From Lewinellaceae bacterium (GTDB lineage: Bacteria; Bacteroidota; Bacteroidia; Chitinophagales; Saprospiraceae), in contig JACJXX010000001.1 in the NCBI GenBank assembly GCA_020636435.1, positions 2,869,001-2,933,000 on the forward strand: a DNA stretch of 64,000 nucleotides. Direction: 5' to 3'. The translations under genes were made by a program, and so were the position numbers. Position 1 is the stretch's first letter; every line of letters begins with the position of its first letter. The notes below the pieces were generated by a model. It saw only the letters and a program-made list of their open reading frames with translations. It ran no database searches and had not been told where the DNA came from. This document shows positions 58,839 to 64,000 of the stretch, in pieces.

Positions 58839-59237
58839 AAAAGCCCGAATCCATCTGTGCGGGAGTGGAACGGGCGGGGATAACAGAACGAATCAGGAGT
58901 TAAACAAGGTGATTTGGGGCTGTTAAAGTTGGTGATGAAGCGAGCGCGAACGCTCTGCTTCATCGCCTGGCTAATTGGGGTTTGGCTTTCAGGGCCTTTG
59001 AGCGTTTTGGGATAATACAGGGTATTGCAAGCCATTTCACCCTGGCCTTGTTTGTCAAACGATGAAGCCAGTTGGGGTTTGGGTTGTGCATTCTGGGTTT
59101 CAGGTTTTTCCGGCTTCCTTATAAAGAGGATGCAGCCGGCGCAATTCCACAAATTTTTCCTGCTTTTTTTAAAAAAAATTATCTTTAATATATAATCTTT
59201 TTTAAGTCAACAATTTGCCAGCCAATTCGGAAAAACT
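58839..59237. other. Gene-free region with a strong hairpin
   Basis: About 400 bp after the hydrolase remnant. The strongest structure is at 58934-58964, where GATGAAGCGAGCG pairs with CGCTC-T-GCTTCATC around a CGAA loop. No ORF of interest. The right part is AT-rich (59160-59210, TTTTTTTTAAAAAAAATTATC) and leads into the structured RNA candidate. Confidence 0.5.
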
Positions 59238-59452
59238 GGGTGCGATTCCCATTTGTACCCATATAGCAGATAGCGTGGGGAAATGCCCCTAAAATTCAGG
59301 GAAACACGGTTTCACAGTCCCCTTGCTCCACTGTTATGGAGCCTACGGCCTCAACAATAGAACCGGGAAACCATGTAACAGTGCTTCGAGGGAATAATTC
59401 CGGGTGTTTTCATGCCCAGAAACATAAGGGGGTACAAACTAGAATCGCACCC
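59238..59452 (+). ncRNA. 215-nt structured RNA candidate
   Basis: GGGTGCGATTC (59238-59248) pairs with GAATCGCACCC (59442-59452), 11 bp. Inside, GTACCC (59255-59260) pairs with GGGTAC (59430-59435) after a symmetric 6-nt internal loop. Inside that, CACTGTTATGG (59329-59339) pairs with CCATGTAACAGTG (59371-59383) with a small bulge. Further small hairpins (GGGG/CCCC near 59277-59289; GGGTG/TGCCC near 59402-59417) add to the fold. No ORF fits. The element lies upstream of a membrane-protein gene that has its own promoter-like TAATTTTG at 59493-59500, so it may be a separate ncRNA rather than a leader. Confidence 0.5.
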
Positions 59453-59492
59453 GAAAAACTGTATTTATTTCAACCGGCTTTATATTTTTTGG

Positions 59493-59530
59493 TAATTTTG
59501 ACAGTCCGGCAACCGGCAGCGTTTTGCTGC
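59493..59530 (+). promoter_or_regulatory. -7 box and hairpin before the DUF6427-like gene
   Basis: TAATTTTG at 59493-59500 fits the Bacteroidota -7 box. CGGCAGC/GCTGCCG (near 59514-59532) forms a small hairpin in the short leader. Confidence 0.45.
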
Positions 59531-59565
59531 CGTATACTCAGATGAACCAAAATGAAGTTTAACAG

Positions 59566-60558
59566 GTGTTAGCCATTTACAGAACCAATCAACTTTTTGC
59601 AAGTGTCCTGCTTGTATTTTACATTGCTCTGGTACGGGCCTCTGTATGGTTGGATTCACCCGCCTGGGAACCCTCCGCTTACGGGCCGCTGGCCGAATGG
59701 GTTTACAGCCGGATCGGTTATGCCGGGCAGGCCGCGGATATTGCAGCCATGGTTCTGCTGCTGGCCCAGGCGTTTTTCATCAACTATTTTGTCAGCGAAC
59801 ACCGGCTCGCCAGCGAAGTGAGCCTTTTTCCGGGGCTGTTTTACATATTGCTCAGCAGCCTGCTTCCTGAATTCCTGTACCTTTCGCCCATTTTGATGGC
59901 CAATACTTTTTTTATTATTGTGCTGTCCGAAATTTTTGCCACTTACAAAAAGGTGGACTGCGCCGACCGCATCTTCAACATCGGTTTCTGGACGGGGGTA
60001 GGATCCCTGTTTTATCCTTCTTTTTTCTTTTTATTGATCCTCGGCTTTGTCGGGCTCAACATCCTGAGGGCATTCAAGTTTCGGGAGCGGCTCATGATGA
60101 TGGTTGGCTTGCTCGCTCCCTACATCCTTATTTCAACCTATTTTTTCTGGACGGGCGAGTTTTTTTCCTTCTGGCAGGAACGTTTGCCCGCCAGCTTCGC
60201 TTTTCTGGATTTTGTTCCTTCCCTAAGCGTGCCGGTTTTTCGCAGCTTGTTCATCTTCGGCATACTCATATTGGTCGTGCTATTCAGTTACAGGTCCTAC
60301 ATTATCAAACAAACCATGCCGGTACAGCGCAAGCTCAATATCCTGTTCTGGGGCTTGTTGTCCACCGCCTTCAGCCTGCTGATACAGGCAGATATCGAAA
60401 TCGCCCACCTGCTGGTTACGGCAGCCCCCCTCGGCATAATGTTGTCCTTCAATTTCATCCGCATGCCCAGCCGCATGGCGGAGGTCATCCACCTGCTGAT
60501 GCTGGTGGGCGTCCTGGGCCTGCAGTTCAAAGGTTGGTTTATGTCCCTCTTTGGGTAA
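59566..60558 (+). CDS. DUF6427-like multi-pass membrane protein
   Basis: The 330-residue protein starts at GTG 59566 (MLAIYRTNQLFASVLLVFYI) because a nearby ATG runs into a stop at once. It has about nine hydrophobic helices with motifs seen in DUF6427 family proteins (VDCADRIFNIGFWTGVGSLF, FLLILGFVGLNILRAFKFRE). Related proteins are found near cell-division or cell-envelope genes, and the fold recalls mannosyltransferase-like membrane enzymes, but no function is proven. A perfect 19-bp hairpin follows 9 nt after its stop. Confidence 0.75.
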   Translation: MLAIYRTNQLFASVLLVFYIALVRASVWLDSPAWEPSAYGPLAEWVYSRIGYAGQAADIAAMVLLLAQAFFINYFVSEHRLASEVSLFPGLFYILLSSLLPEFLYLSPILMANTFFIIVLSEIFATYKKVDCADRIFNIGFWTGVGSLFYPSFFFLLILGFVGLNILRAFKFRERLMMMVGLLAPYILISTYFFWTGEFFSFWQERLPASFAFLDFVPSLSVPVFRSLFIFGILILVVLFSYRSYIIKQTMPVQRKLNILFWGLLSTAFSLLIQADIEIAHLLVTAAPLGIMLSFNFIRMPSRMAEVIHLLMLVGVLGLQFKGWFMSLFG

Positions 60559-60567
60559 GCAAGGTTT

Positions 60568-60631
60568 AAACGTGTAAGTGTGTAAATGAGGTAAAGCAGG
60601 AGCGGCCTTTCGTTTACACACTTACACGTTT
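60568..60631 (+). terminator. 19-bp perfect hairpin downstream of the membrane gene
   Basis: AAACGTGTAAGTGTGTAAA and its exact complement, loop 26 nt, start 9 nt after the stop. There is no T-run, but it is the cleanest member of the word-repeat 3' ends in this window. Confidence 0.65.
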
Positions 60632-60737
60632 ACACACTATTATACCCCCAAAACTGTTAATCTTTTATTATTGTAACCTTTCTCACATGTAAAGGAGCCA
60701 CAATAGCCTTATTTTTGGGGCACAAAAAGAAATATCT

Positions 60738-61190
60738 GTGAAAAAGATGTATACAGCCCTGCTCCTGAGCTTCACTGCGATAGCCTCCGCCCAGCCTGTC
60801 GAGGCGCCTGTCCAGTGGTCTTACACCGCCCGGGAGGCGGGAGAAGGCCAGTTCGATCTGATCATTACCGCCGATATCGCTCCGGGCTGGTACCTCTACT
60901 CCCAACACCTGGGCGATGACGGCCCCATTCCGACGACGATCACTTTCTACGAAAACGAAGGCTACGAGCTGCTGGGGGCAACGGAAGAAGACGGGCCCAA
61001 AGTGGAAGGCATGGATGCGCTGTTTCAGATGTATGTCGTGAAATATAAGAAGCAGGCTACTTTTACCCAGCGGATAAAAGCTGCGGAAGGGCTGAAGGAG
61101 GTGGCCGGGTACATAGAATTCATGACTTGCGACGAAGAAAAGTGCCTTCCGCCGACGGAAATGGAATTCACTTTTTCTTTTATAGAATAA
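60738..61190 (+). CDS. Periplasmic DsbD N-terminal (alpha) domain protein
   Basis: The 150-residue protein has a signal peptide (MKKMYTALLLSFTAIASAQP) and a single DsbD-alpha immunoglobulin-like domain: PVQWSYTAREAGEGQFDLII, DIAPGWYLYSQHLGDDGPIP, and the active-site segment MTCDEEKCLPPTE with two Cys. Normally this domain is the first part of DsbD and passes electrons to periplasmic partners. Here it is a stand-alone extra copy 52 nt upstream of a DsbD gene that has two more copies. GTG 60738 is assumed as start; ATG 60747 is an alternative. A TATTTTTG box lies at about 60709. Confidence 0.88.
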   Translation: MKKMYTALLLSFTAIASAQPVEAPVQWSYTAREAGEGQFDLIITADIAPGWYLYSQHLGDDGPIPTTITFYENEGYELLGATEEDGPKVEGMDALFQMYVVKYKKQATFTQRIKAAEGLKEVAGYIEFMTCDEEKCLPPTEMEFTFSFIE

Positions 61191-61242
61191 CCGGCCCAAC
61201 TGAACCGGTTGAAGCGCTGTTAATTATTGAAAATTGTTAAAG

Positions 61243-63858
61243 ATGAGATACTGGTTACTTCCTGTTGCGTTCCTCTTTTCAACCCTGCTCTTCGGGCAAA
61301 TAGAGAACCCCGTGCACTGGAGTTTTGAATCCAGGCACATCGAAGGGGACGAATTTGAACTCACCTTTAAAGCAAAGATCGACGAGGGCTGGAAGACCTA
61401 TTCTCCTTTTCAGGAGTACGGGGAAGACGCTATTGCCCCTATTCCCATCGGCATCTATTACGAAGAGGGCGGCCATTTCGAAGCTGTCGGCAAGCTCGTG
61501 GAGGCTGGAAACCGCAAAGTGGCCAAAGAACCGCTGTTCGACGATATCAACGTGGCTTACTTTACCAAAAATGCCTCCTTTTCCCAACGCATCAAGGTCA
61601 AAGACGCCAGCCGCCCCATCACGGGCTATGTGGAATCGATGGCCTGCGATGAAGAAAAGTGCCTGCCTCCTTCCAGCGTAGACTTTAGCTTCCAGCTAAA
61701 AGCCCCCCAAACTGCTGCCGCCAAAAGCGCCAAGCCCGCAGTGGACGAAGAGATCGTCGAAGCGGTGGAGGAAAACATAAAAAAGCCGGCGGAAGACCTG
61801 ACCGAAGTTAGCCAACTCGAAAAGCTGGAGGCCATCTCCCCTACTGATAAAATAGAGGCGCCTGTAAAATGGACGTTCGACATCAAAAAACTCAACGAAC
61901 AGGAGTACGACCTCCTGTTCATTGCAGATTTAGATAAAGGCTGGGCCTTCTATTCTCAGCATTCTTCCCCCGATGACGGCCCCATCCCCACCGGATTCTA
62001 TTTCGAGGAAGGCGCCAATTATGATCTGTCCGGCCCTACCCTGGAAGAAGGAGGCAAGAAGAAATCCGGGATAGACCCCATCTTCGGCGTCGAGGTAGTC
62101 AAATTTACAGAAGGGCCGGTCACCTTCCGCCAGAAAGTAAAAGTACAGGATGGCAGCCAGCCCATCACCGGTTACCTGACCTATATGGCCTGCGTTGATT
62201 CGCATTGCCTGCCGCCGACCGACGTGGATTTCAGCTTCAACCTCTCTGCAGGCAACGCCGGGCAGGCGGCTGTCATCGATCCCGGCAGCGGCCTGAAAGC
62301 CATCGACCAGACGGTGCCCAGCATCCGCGCCACCTACGTCGAGCCCCTGGGCAATTGCGGGGAAGAAGCCGTAGCCCGGAATTCCACCCTGCTGTGGACT
62401 TTCGTCCTCGGCTTCGCCGGCGGCCTGCTGGCCCTGCTGACCCCCTGCGTCTTCCCGATGATCCCGCTGACGGTTAGCTTTTTCACCAAAAGCAGCCAGG
62501 ACCGGGCATCCGGCATCCGCAACGCCCTGATATATGGCCTTTCCATCATCGTCATCTACGTTTCCATCGGCTTAATGATCACGGCTTTCTTCGGCGGGGA
62601 TGCGTTGAACACTCTATCGACCAACTGGATTGCCAACACGCTGTTCTTCATTATCTTCATCGCCTTTGCCTTCTCCTTCTTCGGCTTCTACGAGATCACG
62701 CTGCCCAGTTCGTGGGCCAACAAGAGCGACACCATGGCCGACCGGGGCGGCCTGCTGGGCATCTTTTTTATGGCCTTTACCCTGGCCATCGTCTCTTTTT
62801 CCTGCACCGGCCCCATCATCGGCTCGGCCCTGGTGCAATCCGCCACCGATAAACTGGGGCCATTCGTGGTGATGCTCGGATTTTCCTCGGCGCTGGCCCT
62901 GCCCTTCGCGCTGTTTGCCGCCTTCCCCGGCTGGCTGAACTCCCTGCCGAAGTCCGGCGGATGGATGAACTCCGTGAAGGTAGTCCTGGGCTTCCTGGAA
63001 CTGGCGCTGGCGCTGAAGTTCCTCTCGGTAGCCGACATGACCATGCACTGGAACATCCTGCCCTATGAGGTGTTTATGGGCGCCTGGGTGCTGATCTTTG
63101 CCGCCATGACGGCATACCTGTTCGGCCTGATCCGTTTCCCGCACGACAGCCCGGTGAAAAAACTGTCCGTTACCCGTGGAGCGTTCGCTTTCCTGTCTCT
63201 GGCCCTAACCGTATACCTGGCTACCGGCTTCCTCTTCAATGACGAGACCAAATCGTACAACTCTCTGAAACTAATGAGCGGCCTGGCGCCTCCTGCGACC
63301 TACAATATACTCCTGGCGGATACCAACGAGGGGTTGGATAAAAGCCTCAAGTCGAAGTACCCGTCCTTTTCCAAATGCGCCAACAACCTGGATTGCTTCA
63401 AAAACTACGAAGAAGGCGTGGCTTACGCCAAAGAGGTGAACAAGCCGGTGCTGCTCGACTTTACCGGTTATGGCTGCGTCAACTGCCGCAAGACAGAAGA
63501 ACACATCTGGGTGGAGGAGAAAGTCTGGAAAAAACTTTCCGGCGATTTTGTCCTGGTCTCTCTTTATGTGGATGACCGCAAGGCGTTGGAAGAGACGCTG
63601 CTCTCCATCCCCAGGCAGGAGAAGCTCCGCAATGTGGGCAATAAATGGGCGGATTTCCAGATCGTCAATTTCGAACAAAACTCACAGCCGCTGTACGTCA
63701 TGATGTCGCCCGACGAACGCGTCCTGGCCGCGCCCCGCGGCTACAAAGAGGGCGTTGAGGAATATGCTGAATTCCTGGAGTGCGGGCTGGATACCTATGA
63801 ACAGGTTTCGGAAGATCAGAAGAAGGAAAAGGAAGATAAGCGGTTGGGAGTGAATTAG
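61243..63858 (+). CDS. dsbD: Thiol:disulfide interchange protein DsbD with two alpha domains
   Basis: The 871-residue protein from ATG 61243 has a signal peptide (MRYWLLPVAFLFSTLLFGQ). Two consecutive DsbD-alpha domains follow (Cys pairs in MACDEEKCLPPSSVD near residue 138 and MACVDSHCLPPTDVD near 322). An eight-helix CcdA-type membrane domain comes next (catalytic Cys in LTPCVFPMIPLTVSFFTK and SFSCTGPIIGS). A C-terminal thioredoxin domain has a CVNC active site (FTGYGCVNCRKTEEHIW). It moves electrons from cytoplasmic thioredoxin to the periplasm for protein reduction. The doubled alpha domain and the separate single-domain gene upstream are unusual. Confidence 0.95.
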   Translation: MRYWLLPVAFLFSTLLFGQIENPVHWSFESRHIEGDEFELTFKAKIDEGWKTYSPFQEYGEDAIAPIPIGIYYEEGGHFEAVGKLVEAGNRKVAKEPLFDDINVAYFTKNASFSQRIKVKDASRPITGYVESMACDEEKCLPPSSVDFSFQLKAPQTAAAKSAKPAVDEEIVEAVEENIKKPAEDLTEVSQLEKLEAISPTDKIEAPVKWTFDIKKLNEQEYDLLFIADLDKGWAFYSQHSSPDDGPIPTGFYFEEGANYDLSGPTLEEGGKKKSGIDPIFGVEVVKFTEGPVTFRQKVKVQDGSQPITGYLTYMACVDSHCLPPTDVDFSFNLSAGNAGQAAVIDPGSGLKAIDQTVPSIRATYVEPLGNCGEEAVARNSTLLWTFVLGFAGGLLALLTPCVFPMIPLTVSFFTKSSQDRASGIRNALIYGLSIIVIYVSIGLMITAFFGGDALNTLSTNWIANTLFFIIFIAFAFSFFGFYEITLPSSWANKSDTMADRGGLLGIFFMAFTLAIVSFSCTGPIIGSALVQSATDKLGPFVVMLGFSSALALPFALFAAFPGWLNSLPKSGGWMNSVKVVLGFLELALALKFLSVADMTMHWNILPYEVFMGAWVLIFAAMTAYLFGLIRFPHDSPVKKLSVTRGAFAFLSLALTVYLATGFLFNDETKSYNSLKLMSGLAPPATYNILLADTNEGLDKSLKSKYPSFSKCANNLDCFKNYEEGVAYAKEVNKPVLLDFTGYGCVNCRKTEEHIWVEEKVWKKLSGDFVLVSLYVDDRKALEETLLSIPRQEKLRNVGNKWADFQIVNFEQNSQPLYVMMSPDERVLAAPRGYKEGVEEYAEFLECGLDTYEQVSEDQKKEKEDKRLGVN

Positions 63859-63864
63859 GGGGTG

Positions 63865-64000
63865 ACGCAACAAATAACCTACCCATCTGACTTGGTCTTT
63901 TTCCTTTATGCGTCGTTGCATTTTCCTTACGTAGCCCCACTATGCGCGTCAAATGCGCGAAGAAAAAATACCTTCGTCATTTTGAGTAGCTTATTTATTT
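63865..64000. repeat. Palindromic element running into the right window edge
   Basis: GACGCAACAAATAACC then TACCCATC (63865-63890) is partly mirrored by the last 25 nt (GTCA, GTAG, TTATTT). In between, GCGTCGTTGCA, CTATGCGCGTCAAATGCGCG and the general spacing resemble the MITE at 58288. Incomplete at the window edge. Confidence 0.4.

Noticed and set aside
59238..59400. Cobalamin riboswitch
   Set aside because: Pieces resemble the family (GGGTGCGATTCCC; CCACTG ... GGGAA), but the GGGTGCGATTC segment pairs better with 59442-59452 and the downstream gene has no B12 link.

Overview
The window looks like chromosomal DNA of a Bacteroidota bacterium, most likely of the Saprospiria (Lewinella/Haliscomenobacter-like) lineage. 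The grounds are several secreted proteins ending in type IX secretion (T9SS) sorting domains, the T9SS response regulator PorX, the gliding lipoprotein GldB, promoters of the Bacteroidota type (TTTG-N18-21-TAnnTTTG) and starts without clear Shine-Dalgarno sequences. The genus is an inference; no rRNA or marker phylogeny could be run.

Layout. 1-4.5 kb: two secreted surface proteins on the minus strand (a PKD protein cut by the window edge, and a frameshifted beta-helix T9SS protein). 5-8.9 kb: a stress module of three universal stress proteins, a CBS-pair protein and a small partner. 9-12.3 kb: an MsbA-like ABC exporter and a frameshifted IS481-like insertion sequence sitting inside a short-word tandem repeat. 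12.3-18.8 kb: a lipoprotein, accC-accB-efp, fabH, a sodium/solute symporter and thioredoxin. 18.9-23.8 kb: an FKBP lipoprotein and two tandem T9SS BNR-propeller paralogs with remnants of older C-terminal domains. 24-31 kb: VOC protein, lspA, guaD, a DUF819 membrane protein, lipoproteins, two odd tRNA-shaped elements, a TPR-like protein and a possible ncRNA. 31-40.9 kb: HD hydrolase, DUF4920 lipoprotein, MORN-caspase, a fragment of an XhoI/PaeR7I-type restriction enzyme, rhomboid protease, tdk, nadC, an outer membrane barrel and gldB. 41-53 kb: tatA, DUF937, a membrane protein/regulator pair with a shared operator, a DUF4173-like protein, a radical SAM protein, LamG and T9SS surface proteins, a Ca/Na antiporter and tatC. 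53-64 kb: porX, an HD hydrolase, an MFS transporter, a hydrolase gene interrupted by a MITE, a structured RNA candidate, and a DsbD module with three DsbD-alpha domains.

How the genes fit together: many products serve the envelope. LspA, TatA/TatC, DsbD, the T9SS parts and cargo, and the rhomboid act in export and folding. AccB/AccC, FabH and MsbA act in lipid supply and transport. PorX and GldB connect to the T9SS cargo genes in the window.

The most unusual content is non-coding. It includes a tandem pair of class II tRNA-shaped elements with 50-80 nt variable arms and a GUC anticodon position; several MITE-like palindromes, one with an 8-bp target duplication and one whose removal restores a hydrolase reading frame; and short-word arrays, often with inverted complements, that start at the stop codons of many genes. 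There is also a 215-nt RNA-like element closed by an 11-bp stem, and a perfect operator (ACTTTGA-N3-TCAAAGT) at two promoters flanking a small winged-helix regulator.
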